This document shows, piece by piece, positions 28,501 through 43,500 of a stretch of DNA of 64,000 nt. A model generated the notes under the pieces. It was given only the letters and a program-made list of their open reading frames with translations. It did not search any database and was not told the DNA's origin. The stretch is taken from the NCBI GenBank assembly GCA_002633005.1, contig NMRA01000138.1, forward strand, positions 679,963-743,962. Direction: 5' to 3'. A program made the translations under genes and the position numbers. This stretch comes from Phoronis australis (lineage: Eukaryota > Phoronida > Phoronidae). Each line of letters opens with the position of its first letter. Within the stretch, counting starts at the first letter, position 1.

Positions 28501-31500
28501 GCAGTTTTGTGGCTAATTCACCAACATAATCAGTTGCACATTACTTTGGCTCACTAGTATAGTATTTTCTTGACTGGAAGTTTAGTTTCCACTGAACTTT
28601 GGCTGGTTTATGTTCGTGATGTCTGATCAGTTTCCGAGCCACTGGGCGGGATAACGACTCGGAGTCAATCCGGTCCGCGACGGGCCTGATCGGGCTCCGA
28701 GCCACTGGCCAGGATAACAAGCGTTTTGTGTTTAGAACTCAAAAAATCACAAGTCTAAACAACACAGATCTACGTTCTCCTGTCTGTATCTCACGGAAAT
28801 ACTTCGAAATTATCTCCGAACAGACCCCAAACTCCTGCTACGGACCTTATTGGCCTGTCGAACTTTGTAGGCTACGGTGTGTCCAAATACCAATAAATCC
28901 GTAAGAGCGAAATAAAACAACATGTTTTTATAAGAACTCGGTGTATTTTTAAGGGTTTTACATCGAAGTTTGATGATTTATTGGTGTTAAACGATGACTT
29001 CAAGCGATAAGTTGACACCAGTAACCAGTGTTGTTAACTGCTGAACAGACAGCGTGTGAAACCGATGAGGTCATTGGATAATTTAAACACCTCCGTCTGC
29101 CGTCAGGTGTCAGGTAACGCAACCGTACGTGTCGTTATGGAGTAGAACTACTCGATCTAAATTGATACAAATTAGGTTGTTTTTTGGGTGGCATGCTCCT
29201 TTAAGTGTTCCCATTGACGGAAGCTTCAACAACACCGAAGCTTCAGAGGCAGTGGGAAAGACCTTTCAATTTTTCTGCTAATTTTAATTAAAGCTGCATT
29301 TTGCTCATGTTTAGCTTTCAGTGTTGAAGCTGTTTGCTGTTTATATTACTACACTCATCCAATCTTGGGATGAATGAGCTGCCAACTCATAGTAATGCAT
29401 ACATGCGCCATTTTCAAATCTGCAATTTTAGATTTGAGCTAGCCCAATGAATTCTGAGGCATTTTCTTGAGTCGCTGGTGGTTTCAGTGTTCTTGTTGAT
29501 GACAGAAACCAAGTATTATCGTGGTATGAAATATTTCAGTATGAAACTAATCTTATAAGCATAAATTATAGACCTCATTCAATTTTATTTTTTTTCATCA
29601 GCCAAACAGGGTGAACTACAGCTTTAAAAGGAATCCTTCTCATTGAATACAGTCTTCATTTCATTCATAATCTTTGTAATTGTACACAATGCATGCTCAC
29701 GCGCGGACACAAAATATATAGATAATATGTTATTCAAGATAGCTCCATATGTTTGCTATCACAAGCAGTACGTTCAATAATTAGAACATTCAATGCATCC
29801 AGTGAAAGCAAAGCGCCATGCAATGTATGTAGTACATAAAGGTTCTTTATTTAAATCTTGCTTTTACGCATTTTCATCATGTTCAAGTGAAGTCCAGTGT
29901 TTGTATTGCGAAATTGTGTAGAGGTTTGATGCAAAAATGTCGCTGGGTTGTGACAAGGTAGCTTGAAGTAGAATTTACATTTCTCAACTTGTAAATAATC
30001 AATAGCTATGGCTTTTTACATGGAAGATGAACTAGATGAACTGCCAAATTACACAGATAAAATGCATATTATTTGCATTTCTGTTTCAGATTTTTCAAGC
30101 ATGTAGACGCTTGTGTTTACATTCTGTTTCATGTTTTTGAAAACCTATTTTTCTTCAAACACTTACAATGTACTGTGGCTGTTCGTTCATATTGTTTTGT
30201 TTTTGCATTGATTAGGTTGTTGGCTATAGAGAAGCGGTTTTGAAACTTGAGAAGGACTTGTGCAAGTGATTAATTGGAGAGTTGAAAAAACACAAACTAA
30301 TATCAAATTTCTATTAAATACATATGTATTGAGGAATTTTATTGTCTGGATTGCATTGCTTCATTAAAAATAAATTGGTTGTTGCTGAAAATCTATACTG
30401 TAATTTTCTCATTTAGTTGGCGCTCATTACAGTAGAAAGTGAAATTTTGTCAAAATGCTCAAGAAAGTTAAAAACAACATAAATTTGATTGTATTGTTGA
30501 CATCATTTGCTCTGTGTTCATAAAGCAACTCCTGGTAAAGCCTGTTATTTTAATTAAAACAGAAAAATGACAGTTCTGATCAGGATTTTGTGTAAACATT
30601 CTGTAGAATTATGGTATTTAGGATAAATAGTTAGAATGAATAGGTTTCACTGTTTGTGTTCACTGGTATTAAACTTGGATGGGAAAGCATTGTATATCAT
30701 ATTGAATCAACTGTCTTGATCTTGCTGCTTCTATTGTAAAAGGCAATGAAGCTTTCCAGTTTCTATACATTTGAATAAAGATGGTTCGTGAAAATTTAAG
30801 TATATTTTTTTAAATGTTCTTGAGCTTATAACTGAGCAACTATTCATCCTTAAAACATGTGAAAGGTTCAAATATTTTTAAAATTTCACATAGACGAAAT
30901 AAATCTCCATGAAAATAGTGTTATGTTAAAAATCCGGGTTTACGCAGTAACTTGCATTTGCTAGTTTTGGTAGCACTTGATATTTGCATCACTCGGCACA
31001 TGTGAGTAGTCCTCGTCACCTCAGCACATCTAATTCATGGTCATTTTGTAAACATGTGTGCACACATTTCTAAAGACTCCCTTCAGTCTGCCAAAATCAA
31101 TAGAGTGTGCTAGTTGTTGATTTTTGCTGGAGATGTATTTAGGCAATTTGCCTCAGGTTTACTGACTTGGTGAAAGGAACATTGTATTTACTGTTAGTTC
31201 ACCATTGAATAGAATAAAAAGACTTCTTACACATGTATTGTGCACCTTTTATCTGGTATACAGTATAACCTACATTCCATTTGTGTGCTTTTCAATATTC
31301 GAATGTACAGTTTTTGAATTGTATATCTCCACCTGCAATCTATCTTTATTTGACAAATAGCAAACCATCCATAATTGTAAAAAGATGTAATTTCATCTAG
31401 TTAAAATACTGTTGGTTTACTTTCCCCTGTTTGATTGACGGTCCAACCACCTGAGGGCTCTTTTCATACTGAGTGAGCCAATCTGCAGTCTTTTTATGTT

Positions 31501-34500
31501 CTGTTGATGGTAACCATGCTCTGACCTGGTCTCCAAGGCTCAGCCTCTTTTTGAATCAGCCGGGAGTCTGATTGGAGAAATGTGTCAACAGTATATGAGC
31601 TCTATAAGCAGACGTCAACGTAGACTTAAGTGTGTGAAGAATGGAAGTCTTGTTCTAGAGAAAGTTTAGGATTCATGCAGGTTTTGAGTTGTGAAGTGCT
31701 CAAGTGAACATATATCTTTCACCAAGAACACAGAGGCTGTATCTAATTTGGATTAATTACTCATAAGATGAATCTCCATTACTGAGAGTTGATAGTCTGC
31801 TGTGGATTCTTTGGAGTTTACCTCCTTGACTTTTCAAGTGGAATTTTATTTCAGTTTGAAAACTCAGAAAACCTTGGTTGTTTTGTTGGATACTGTGTGG
31901 ACATAAAGTTTGTATCCTAACTCCTGGCTACTTAGTTATCAAAGCTTGTGTTTACCTAGGGAATCAAAGTATTAATATTTCGATTAATCAATCCTATAAT
32001 GCAGATTAAAGACTTTGGCACATTTGGATTTTAGAGGCATTTTCTTAGCTCAACAGTTATCGTACATATTTAAAACATTTAATACCGTGCTAAATAAAAT
32101 CCGGATTAGGCTACATTTGTGGTTAATCACTAACCTAAGGTGTACACCAGACACAATCCTTTTATTACTTTAAATTCTTTTGGGCTTTTGTTTGATTTCT
32201 TTGAGACTTTGTCGAAATACTTTTTCTAAAAGTTCATTAACCTGTATTATTGGCATGAAAAAATTACACGCCGTTTTATCCAAGACATTACTGCAAAGTT
32301 ATTAGCAACGTATGCACGGCCATTTTATGATATTTGTGCACAGGTCTGGAGAAGGCATTGTAGTTTTTGTGATTTAACGCGAGGACCACTTAAAAACATT
32401 ATCAAGACATTACTTGCACACTGTCAATTGGAGAACTAAAATTGGACACACCTTTTTTCTTGATGCGTGACGTTGGAACAATGTTACTAAGATCGTCATT
32501 GGATATTGTGTGCGATGGTTAATGAAATGTGAAGTAAGGATGGCCATACAACTTGTACAATACAGAGACTTGAGGTCTCTCGTGGATACAACTGCACCGG
32601 TGTTTGAATACGAGGTATGGTATGACTATGTAGCTCACCTGTTGATTCCTTATTTGTTTAAATTATTTTAAAGCTGCAATTTGTCTTGCTCTGCTCATTG
32701 AAAATAGTATGAGGACTTTCACTTTTTCTAAAATTGACGATAGGATTCTATTTTCTTTACCAACAAGATTGAAACAATCTGCGACCTATAGAGTTATTTG
32801 GAGGTGGCCAGCCCTAAAATTGCAGATTCGAAAATGGCGCATGGTTGGTAATGGAAATTGTCCTATCACGGGAAGGAGTATTATGAGACTGATTTTATGT
32901 GAGTAAATGGTCCAGTTTGATTTTACATTTTTAGCCACCTAAGCATTGCAAAATGCAGCTTCAAGTAGAAGAATTTTTATGAGTAAAATTGACAATTTAT
33001 TTCATACTAGTCACTTACAGGGGTCTCGCATTTTGAGAAACAGTTTTGTCCACTGAACAGGTATTGAACTGGTTCTCAAAATGCGGGACGCTTGTAAGTG
33101 ACTTGCCTTTTAAGTCAAAGGATATTTGAATGAATTCAAATTAGCAATTTGGCTTAAAAGACAAATTTTAGTAATACAGGCAGCTAAAACACCTCACGTC
33201 TTATTAGTTACCGCTGTGAATGATTGGTGTAAGATTTGGTCTTTACTAACTAACATTTCCCCTTATGTTTATCACGCATCTACTTTTATGTTTTGTTTAT
33301 ACCTAGTATTGGTACTATTATTATATTTTATTAGTTGTTCTTTTTTGCTAAAATTTATATATTGACTTTTTTAAAAAAGGATTTTGCTGCTTGTATGGAG
33401 GTAATTGTTAAACATGTAAAAATGACAGGAATAGTAAGTTCTGTAAGTCTTGGTGCATATAACAATAACCTTGGTGAGTTGGTACAACTATAGTTTATGT
33501 ACATTACAAGGCGTACTGTTTAATTTCCAATTTATATATAAGGGTTTGTGTTTGATAAAATCACTGTCGTGGCAGTGTGGCATTTATAATCATTGAACTG
33601 AGCTCATGATCATGGCAAACTAATTCTGGTCCAAGGTGATAACAGGCCGGCTTGATAGATAAATGATTTTACCTTACCTATTATTACTTGCGGGTGTTTA
33701 CAAAATAACTCTGTGATATCGTTGCATATCTCCATTTCAAGATAAATTTCTGGCACTAGAGTGCATACATTTAGTTTTGATAAGAATTTGATATTGCAGA
33801 AAAATACTTTGAAGTATTCTTGTGTGTGACTGTTCACTGCTCAAAATTTCCACTAACATTCAGCCCATCAACACCTGATGTTCCACGAGTGTGAATTACT
33901 TGTTGGTAAAGAGATGCTTTTTACTCCATAAATATTACCTTGTGTCTTGAAAATGATGCTGTCAGGATACATGTTCTGTCTCTTCCTTTAAAATCATCAA
34001 CTTGGAGACATTTTGCAATTATAAAAATTCGTCTCCATTGCAGAAAAAAAAATTGTCAGGCCTGTACTTGATTGGCTTTTTCTCAATGATTTTTTCAACA
34101 GCATTCACCACTTGTGTTTGCTCTGTAAAAACCGATGTGCTTGGTATTTTATTATGCCTCAAGTTATGCGATGTGTTTTTAATGTGTCATATGTGTCGGA
34201 AATTAGTTATAAAAATATTTTGAAATAAGCCACCCCTTACAATATTTAGTTCATGTAAGCAGAGTAGTTGTTTAGCGTCTTTTGAAAAATATTGCTAATG
34301 GCATAACTATTGTATAAGTGTAGTACGCATTGGTGATTTCAGATAAATAACTTAACAAGTCTCTATTTCTGATAAATCTCATGGACAAATTGTTACCTTT
34401 AAGATTTTGTTTCCTTTATTTGTATGCCACTACATATTGATTTCTGTCCAGGACAGGACTTAGTGTACATCTAGATCTACAGTAGGAGAACAATTAGATT

Positions 34501-37500
34501 TAATTTGTTCTCTCAGCTGTGAGGTTCAGTCTTGCAAACCTGCAAATGATGTCAATATTTTCATGTAATGGACTGCAGAGGTGTCTGAAGCTTTAGTAAT
34601 GTGATTTGCAATTTGTTATTCAATCAATTAATAATGTAAACCGACAATCAAACAAAGAAGTGACGCATTTCTAATGTCACTACTAAAATATTCATTGATA
34701 TTTTTTGCTTTGCTGTTTTAACTAATGACACACTTATTGAATCTGGGATGTGTCTCGCTTTCAGTCGCTTTTGAATGCAGTTTACTAGTTGTGCTGGTTT
34801 TGATTGCACACAGGCACTTTGTACATGCTTTCCATTTATCAATTAATGGTGTTAAATTGTTCAATAATTGATTTGATTTGTTAACACCAGAAGCATAGTT
34901 AAATTTTTTTTTTCTTGTGGAATGTTTTGTTAGTTTTTCTTTCTCATTTTCATGCATTTAACCCCAAAGTAGTGGTGGTAAAATGCATTCTAACAGTAGT
35001 ATTGTTCATGCATTCTTAGTGAGGTGTTTGGAACTGGCTACTTACCGTAGTTAAATTACTAAACTTTTTCACCACACTAAATAAGTATGTCAGACTGAGA
35101 CCACTTGTTTCTTGAGCTCACCCTGCATTTTCTTCAGATTGGTATACATTTTTTCATTGTATAATACTTAGCAGTAATTTCATATGTTTTCATCCAAACT
35201 GGGAAATTTTAACAACATAAATGACAGGTGAAATAACTGATTTTTTTTTTATTAGACTCTGCTAACATGTGTGGCTAGTCACATGTCTGGGCTTCTCCAT
35301 TTCAAAGCTGCTGTTATGATCAATGGTGATTAACGTGCATTGTCATTTTGACAGGCAGTCATCTCTTCATTGCATAATTTCCTTTATTTAGCATATCTGT
35401 ATTACAGCTATTAAGCTTAGGAATTCCCTATCACCTGTCTCTGCCTGTGGCTAAGTTGGAGCCTGTATAGTTGCTCCTGAACCATGTATGTGTTATGTCT
35501 GCTCTAGTGTGTACATTTGTACTTTGTGTTAGCGATATCTTAGCTCATGTCAAAGGGACTGACAGTTGTTGAAGAGGATAGTGCTACTTGTCCATTGTAT
35601 ACACTGTTGATATTTGTACACTTAGATCTCCTAAATGGACTGCAAGTATATTGCTGCTCAGATTTCATTGTCATAAGTCTAAGAGTCTGAAGTTGTTTGA
35701 CCGCACAGGCTGCCACATGTATAATGCTACACAAAGATGATTTGTAGTATGGTGCTACACACAGCTGATCTGTAGTATGGTGCTACACACTTTATATGTT
35801 TGATAAACCCCATGTATATTCATGCATTATGTACAATATGATAATTACTACAATAAAAATTCTCCACTTTGGGACAATAAAAATTATTTTCCCTAAGGTC
35901 GGAACTTGTACCAAATTTTAGAAATAGACAATACTTGCCGTCCTAAACTCTTTGTTTACGACAGACAACAAACGATTATTTACCTCGACGTTACGCACTA
36001 TGGGTGTGTTTGATGACATTGCAGGTTTTTTCAACAGTTTATGCCACGTAAAGTTTTGATAAGTCAGCGTGATATTTTGAGAAATATGGATAACACCAAA
36101 CGTGCCCATTTCCCAATATTAAGAATAAAAAATTCAATTTCAGCTTAAATTTTTGTGTCCCATATTTTAGAGACTGTCCCAAACTGGAGAATTTTTACCA
36201 TAATATTGGAGCATGCTATGTTTCCTGGTGTATTAATGTGATGCTTGTATTTTTCCCTAGGATCTTGTTCATTGCTTTACTTATATGTCTGGTTTCTTAT
36301 TGACTTGGAAGTAACACAACTTCATGTATTGTTTGCATTTCTCAACAGAGTGAGCTGGAAGACACCAAGACTCAGTTGATGCATGCCGAGTTTAGAACAG
36401 TGAGTGTTGTCACACCCTATAGCACGCTTTCACTTGTACATTTATAGAATGCTGTCATGTTCTTTTGAGACCGCATGTACTTTACTGGTTACTATAAAAT
36501 ACTCAAGTGGATAATGCAATGCTGAAACAATGCACGGGTGGATGAAATTGTAGTTGATAGATCATGATTGAGTACAATGGTGCATTTCACAACAAAAGTG
36601 CAAATTAAAGAAGTGCATAGGACAACAGTCAGGACTTTGGCTGAACTTATCACTTTTCAAATTTTACTTGTTACACTTATTTACCCACCTCGCTGCAAAT
36701 TTGTCCAAAGTACATTGTTCAATGAAATTAACTTCTTTTCAAACATTGGAGAGCTGTAACATCGAAAGCAAGAATGACTTTCATATTGATGTGTGCATTG
36801 TCGATGACCGTTGCTTCCATTATCTACATTGTGTATTTCAGTATGAACACGTTTTCAAATGAACACAATGGCATTCCATACACACTGGCAAATGCTGTGT
36901 ACAGGAGCATATGTAGCATGCAGAATATAGTATACAGCTGCTGCTGGGACACATTCAATATATTAGGCCATGCTGCTAGTTGATATAAAACATCCAATGA
37001 GCCAATATGACTATAGTAAGGACGCTTTAACTCACTTCATGTAGAAAGTTTGCTTATTAATATTGCCATATTTACGTTTTTCAAAGTCTTGTTAAATGCT
37101 TCTTTGTTGCACAACTGTATGATGGACACCATGCTAATTAGGAAGTAAGTCTCAAAATAAAGCTTACATCATGTTTTGGACATATCCTCGCCTAAATTAA
37201 GGCATTTTACCCCACTTGCTGCTTTTAGTTTTTGTGCCTAATTCGGTGAAACACTTTTTACTTTGTGCTTCTTCACTTTCAAATTGATTACATTTTTCCA
37301 GGAATCCAAAGCACAGGTTTGACATGTGGTTTGACATGTGGTTAAAGTGTGTGCTTTCTTATTGAACACTGTGGCATTTTTGCTTGTTTTTAAGTACCAA
37401 AGTTGTGTGTTTTGAATTGTCAAAGTTGCATACAGTGCACAGTTTTTGGCAAGCGGTGGGCTCAGTTTCATACTGCTCCAAGGACATAAATGCAACTCGA

Positions 37501-40500
37501 AGGTCTCATCACATCCAACAGGTGGGGCTGGTCGGCCACGGGGGAAGTAAAAACCTACTTGTTATTCAGGCCTTACCTGTCTTAACCTGATAGTACAGTA
37601 AACATTCTCCAAATCAATTTGGGACAGTTAAAAATGAAATATTTTGCTCAAGGTTGGAGCTTGTCCCAAATTCTAGAAATAGGCAATATTAGCGTAATTA
37701 CCTATCCTGTAGATTGAGAACACATTGTCTGAAATTTGAGAAAAGTGATGAACACCAAAATTACCCTTTGCCCAATTTCTTGGATGAAGAAAATTCAATT
37801 TTGCTGGAGCTTTTGTGTTCCAAATTCTAGAAACTGTCCCAAATTGGAGAACTTTATAGTACATATGATAGTCATCACACACCATCAAGTGTGTATTGAA
37901 CCAAATTGTATGTTTATTGCTTACAGTTGTTCCCTGACCACCATGGAGTTGCCCTGTGGTCAATTTGTGAATAGTCCACAAATGAAACCCCAGTTGAAAT
38001 TGCCTATTTCAGCCAGCAGTAAAACCTGGATCTCTCAAACCTAGACCATTGTTCTGGCTCACCACAGAAATCCTGTGTAACTTTAGATTTCCACTTAGGT
38101 AGCAACTTGGACAACTTTGTCATCCTATGCGATTATGTTCAAATTTTGTCATCTCATTTGAACATGCTTAAGATAATTCATGAATCAAAATTTTACACGA
38201 CCTGGTTAAGAATGGTGAATTTAGGAGCAGCAGGTAATATCTGAGTTATGGGTCATTTCACAATAAGTATCAAGTTGTCAGACACCAGGAGTCGCTTGAG
38301 GTCCCTTTAGTATGTCCCATGTGCACTGTATGCAACCTTGAATCAACATGAGGTATTTTAGCACATTTGTTGTTTGGTATGGTTGGTTTGCACTGCATTA
38401 CTATGCTTATGCCTGCTTGAAAATGTTGCTTATAGATACTAGGTTGTGGTGCAGTGTTTCTCACGTAAAAATCATTACATAATACATATCGCCATCAGAC
38501 CACCACTCAACACTATTACATCAACTGTGTCAATTTTACCAAAAACATAACAAGATTGTACACCTTCATTTTAGTGAATTGCGCGCTTCACGATTACTTT
38601 CTTGGAACTCCAGTATTGAATGTCCATAGCCATTGGAGAGTAGGTTCTTTAAAGCACATACAAATAACTAGGGCAAATCAACATTTCCAGCTTTAAAGTA
38701 GAACTTTACATTGTGGAATTACAAAAAATTCAAATATCGTAGTTACATGCTGTATTAAAAAGCACTTATATTTATTCTGTAAAAGAGAATTTTGAAGAAA
38801 AATCTTTAAGATATGTGGTTTTTTAGATTGTTGCAGTGCAGTAACTGCTCTTCTTGGTTGGTTAGTGCAGTTACAACTGTCCAACAGCCAAAATACATTT
38901 TGTTGTATAAAAGCTTTATTTTGACCTACTTACTAGCTGGCTAAAAATGGAAATTGAATCAGGACTTGAATTCTCATAAATCATTTCCTAATATTCCTTC
39001 CTGTGATAAGATACTGTTTCCGTTACCAAAAAGAACATTGAAAGCATGAGTGACTCAATTCAACACTCATGAGTTTATTGGGGTTAGCAAACCCAAAAAT
39101 TGCGAATTTGAAAATGGCTCATGTGCCCGTTGCCTGTTGTGCTCTCATTTGGCAGCAAGTCAAGATCGTCTCAGAGTTGTAATGTTTTTAAATCCCCCAG
39201 CACTTTGGTTAAGAATTTAGCATTGAAAGCCAAACAGTAGCGAAATGCTCCTTTAAGAGATCAATAATCTTGGTATAATTCTGTCCTTCCCATTGTAAAA
39301 AGTTCGCCTTTCGTTACACCTTGTGTTTCTGATGTGTCTTGTGATCTAGGAATGGTTGCTTTTCAGAATGAGTTGGACATTGCCAATAAAAAACTGGCAG
39401 AGGTTGAGAAGAAGTTGTCTAAAGTGGAGGAGGAAAGAGTAGGTTTCCACGTCTTGTCTGCATAACTAACCATTGTCTTGACTCATTTTACAGGCACCGA
39501 TTGTATTTTTCTGCACGTGGGTGGGCTTGATGCCATTGATTTTGAAATTGTTAACTTGTTATTTGTTTTGTATGTGGCTAACTATTTCAGGGCACAACTC
39601 TAACCTGCACAAGGTTTTATGGTGTAAAGTGTGGAAACTTGTACTTTGTAACTGGTGTGATCTACTGTCATTCTTTCAGAGCACCTAATGTAACAAGGGA
39701 TAGAGTTACTGGGTGTAGTGTTATAACAAGCATGCTGTATTAGTAGATGTTATTGTTTGTTGGGTTATAACAGGGAAGAGTTGCTTAGACAAGGGAACCT
39801 TGCAATAACACAAAAATGTGCAAGACGTGTCAAGAGATCACAGGATCATGACCTATAAGTTTGGCTTTACAAATTACACCCCTCTCACCCCTGATCACCT
39901 GTAGACAGCCCATTACCACACCCTTTGTGTTTCTGATGCATTAAACTTAATCTGGTCCAAATATTTACTGGCCCACTACTTTCTAACAAAACTTTACACA
40001 CTCAGTTAACTCTGGCAAGTCTTTGGAAATAGACTTGACTTGCTGCTTGGCTGAGGAGTATCTTGCTGAACATTGTCAGAATTCCTTTGATGTACAAAGA
40101 GACTGCACCAGTGTAACTCACCTCTCCTTGACTATTCTTGGTGGAGCTAGTTGCTATGGGATTAGGTAGTGATTGAACTTGAGTTCTACATGAGAAACAT
40201 CTATGTGTGTCTCTGCTTATTGTGACAATTTAAGTTTGTTGAAAAATATAATTAAAATTACATAAAAGTTATTCCTCTTGATTTGGTCACTTAGAAAACT
40301 TTGGTATTTGAAAACTTTGGTCTTGTGCAATCTCTGTCAGAATATTACTAATAAAACTTTGTAGCCTTAATTACTCCATTCATCAAGGATGATGTTTTAA
40401 GTTTCTCCAGTTTATTGGAGAGTCGGGAATGTTTGAATGTATGTCCCTGCATGCTTCACTAACTTGGTAATGTTCTATCCAGTGGTTGTGGCATTAATGT

Positions 40501-43500
40501 CATGCACTCAATGTTAACTATGATCCAGCCTTTCATAAAAACTAATTTTTGATATGTACCTGGTCTCAACTTCTCTTACTTGTATTGGAAGTGATGTCTC
40601 AGTGTGGGAAGAGCTGGCATTTAGTGATGGAGATCTAGCTCAACCGTGATTTGGTCTCACCAAGTTGGTTATTTCTGCACAAAACATAGTCTCAAGTTCT
40701 TCCAAGTGCCCATCCTGATCTCTTCGCAGTAAGGAAGATGTTGAGACTGGTTTTATAGCAGCGAAGCTGGTCTAAATCTAAAGTACAAGTTCTATCGAGT
40801 TCTGCTTTGGTGGGTCAAAAATGGCCAACTTCAAAACAATAAAGAAATGAGTGGTTTACTAAGCCAAACATAACACTTATGAGATCAATTCTAACTCTAG
40901 AAAACAAGAAGTGTTAACTTAAATGACTTATTTCTAGACCACATTATTTGTGACCCATTGTAAAATTAAATCACAGTATTCGACACTGACACTCGCTATT
41001 AACCTTTTTACGGGTGATTTTTGGTATAATTCGTCCTCTCAATGATCTGGAATCTAGAAAATATCATGCAGACGGTCGTCTTCTCAGTAAGGTAGCATAT
41101 TAGAAACTCGTTGTTTGTAGCTTTTATTTTTTGATACAAGGCAGTTTCATACCAATGACAATACCTCACAAAGCTTTTCTAAAGTTACAGGGATAACTCA
41201 TGAAAGGATTTTGTAAAGATCTTTTCAATTTTGTTATTTGAAAGTTCTAAAGAGACAATTTTAAGGATTTAGTTTGTTACTATAACATGTTAAAATGTCA
41301 TAGCTTTATGTGTCATTGCGTTTGTGTTAAATTCTGTGCAAGTTTGTCTCCCCTGTAGGGTAGTGCATTTCTTATGAACCTGCTTGTATTGCCCATGTTT
41401 CCTTATGTTATAGCATTTCCTTTGTCAGTTGTGTTTACAGGTTGTCATTGATACTACTACTTGTTTATCCCAACTTGTTGCTCTATATGTTGCTTAGATG
41501 TCATTTGTTTAAACGTTTTTGCTTTTGCAGAAAGAGTTGGAGTTTGCTCAGCAGCAGATTGCTCACTTAAAAGAAGAACTAGTATGTGTTGTGGCCTTAA
41601 TGTGTTGTGGCATCACAGTTCACGCACATAGTTGTAGACATCATGCACTTTCTTGTTTGCACGTCACTTGTAATGTCCAATATGGGTAGTGTCAGGACTA
41701 TTTGAAGGGTGTAAGGATGGATTGTAACTTGCAGCATCTGCAGTGCTTACACACTCTTTAAATCATGGGCGGCGCACCATAGGGGGCTGGGGAGGGGGGA
41801 GGCTATAGCCCCCACTTTTTTCAGTGCTGCGCTGTCCATAGTCTATGGGCAGTGCACCACAGGGGAGCCCCCACTTTTCAGTGCTGCGCTGTCCATAGTC
41901 TATGGGCAGTGCACCACAGGGGAGTCGCCACTTTCAGTGCTGAGCCACCCATGTAAATGTGGCGGGGTTTGTGTTTTATATGCATGACTTTTCTTTGCCA
42001 GCATTTGCACATTGTATCTCTCTACTGCCTCAACTAAATAAGAGGGCATGCTTTTCAGCACCTCTGTAATGACTTGTCTTGAAAGTAGCTTTGCTATCTG
42101 CTACAATATTGGACCTTTCTGGCTCACATAGCCAACAAGTGAAATTCTATTTTGTCGAATTTAGTCACCACAAAATGAAAATTAATTTTCATCTAATACT
42201 TGATTTTTAAGTGTGTTCATGTCATTTCATGAAACAGCAATTGGTTTCCATTGTTGTAGCGAGGTAATTAAATGGGATGGCAAATTTTGCGTTATTTTTG
42301 AACAAAGTAAGTGGATGCGAATTATTATATTCTACTACAACTTCACGCAACGGGGTTTTGAATTTCAACCAATTTCATTCCAAGGTCGCCAACACTGCTT
42401 TTAAGTTTGCCAACAAAACCTGTTGACATATGAGCAGAAATAAATATTTGTCAATTCATCTGTTTGTGGGCAACAGTTCCACTTGAATTACGCCATTGTT
42501 TCTGTCTCCATGCAGTCTCAGCCTATTTGCCATAGCTTGTCAATATATACTTTTGCATGGTTTTGCTTTTGGGACTGATTCCACGCTATTTTGTAAACAT
42601 TGAAATGTCTTTTTGCTACTTTTGCATCCCATTTTCAACATTTACACCTGAATTATGTTTTTCATTTCATTTCCTTTATTTCTTTTTAACTGTTAGCACG
42701 GGAAATTGAAACGGAGCTTTTTGCCCGTGCCAAATGATGTTGTATGGAGGTGGCAAGGTATTGTTTAACTTGCGACATCCATGCAGCGGCCGTAAAAGCA
42801 TCAAATGGTCATCGCCTATGGAACACTATCATTTTTGTTGTCCTTTGTTGCTTCTTTGTTGGATACAACAATACAGGTCGCATGGATATCGTACCTTGGG
42901 CGCACATCAGCAGGTTACCGATAAATGCTTGCCATTATCTTTTTTTTTTAAGAAAGAAAAACAAAGTGAACATGGATACGCCAATCTACCGATCTCTATG
43001 CGACGAGCTTGCGACCTAGTTTCCCGTTCCCCGTGGGTTTCTATTCAAGTGCAGATGACTTAGTGATGCTTTTAATAATATTGAAATTTTCACTTCAAGA
43101 ACTGTATTGGACTTATTAGATTAGACTGACCATTGTGTGGCGTTGTTATTTACTCAACTATTTCTTAAGTATTCACAACTAGGTACAAGTGTTTGCCCTT
43201 AGCTTATAAACTGTTTGTTAAGCAATTAGTTAGGATGTGGTACCCTGGGTCATGTAATATTCCTAAATCTAACTAGGGTATTGATTGTGGACTAAAATCT
43301 ATATTCAGTGATGTAACTAACTAAAAATAGTGACAAATTAATCTTTTATTAGATAATTTGAATGTATTAATTTTAGACTGTGACAATATACATCACGAAA
43401 TTTGTATATTTGATATAATTATCAGTGTTATATGTATTATTTTTTTGGTATTTAATTCAATTGCTCATCAGTCTATGTGTTGTGCTGCTTTGCAGTTGTA

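Larger units (their letters stand above)
25879..36348. other. Intron 10 (10.5 kb)
   Basis: The largest intron. It holds the TTAA-flanked THAP-like element (27519-29204), TTAA MITEs (29292-29629 and 32668-32964), a 95-bp hairpin (33009-33103), a possible alternative last exon (30216-30269), a tandem repeat (35728-35790) and an inverted-repeat element (35853-36201). The rest (25879-27518, 30270-32667, 33104-35727) shows nothing I can support. Confidence 0.6.
36400..39366. other. Intron 11
   Basis: Holds family 2 copy 2 (37599-37855) and TTAA MITE copy C (39045-39256). Frames at 36568-36983 and 37238-37590 have no supported coding character. Confidence 0.55.

Noticed and set aside
27422-29216. 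13-bp direct repeat AGTGTTCCCATTG as a target duplication of a larger insert
   Set aside because: The right copy directly abuts the TTAA end at 29204 but the left copy lies 85 bases outside the left TTAA, so TTAA with TIRs is the better boundary.
42734-43063. 109-codon frame in intron 13
   Set aside because: No splice sites in phase, no domain, and composition is not like the neighbouring exons.
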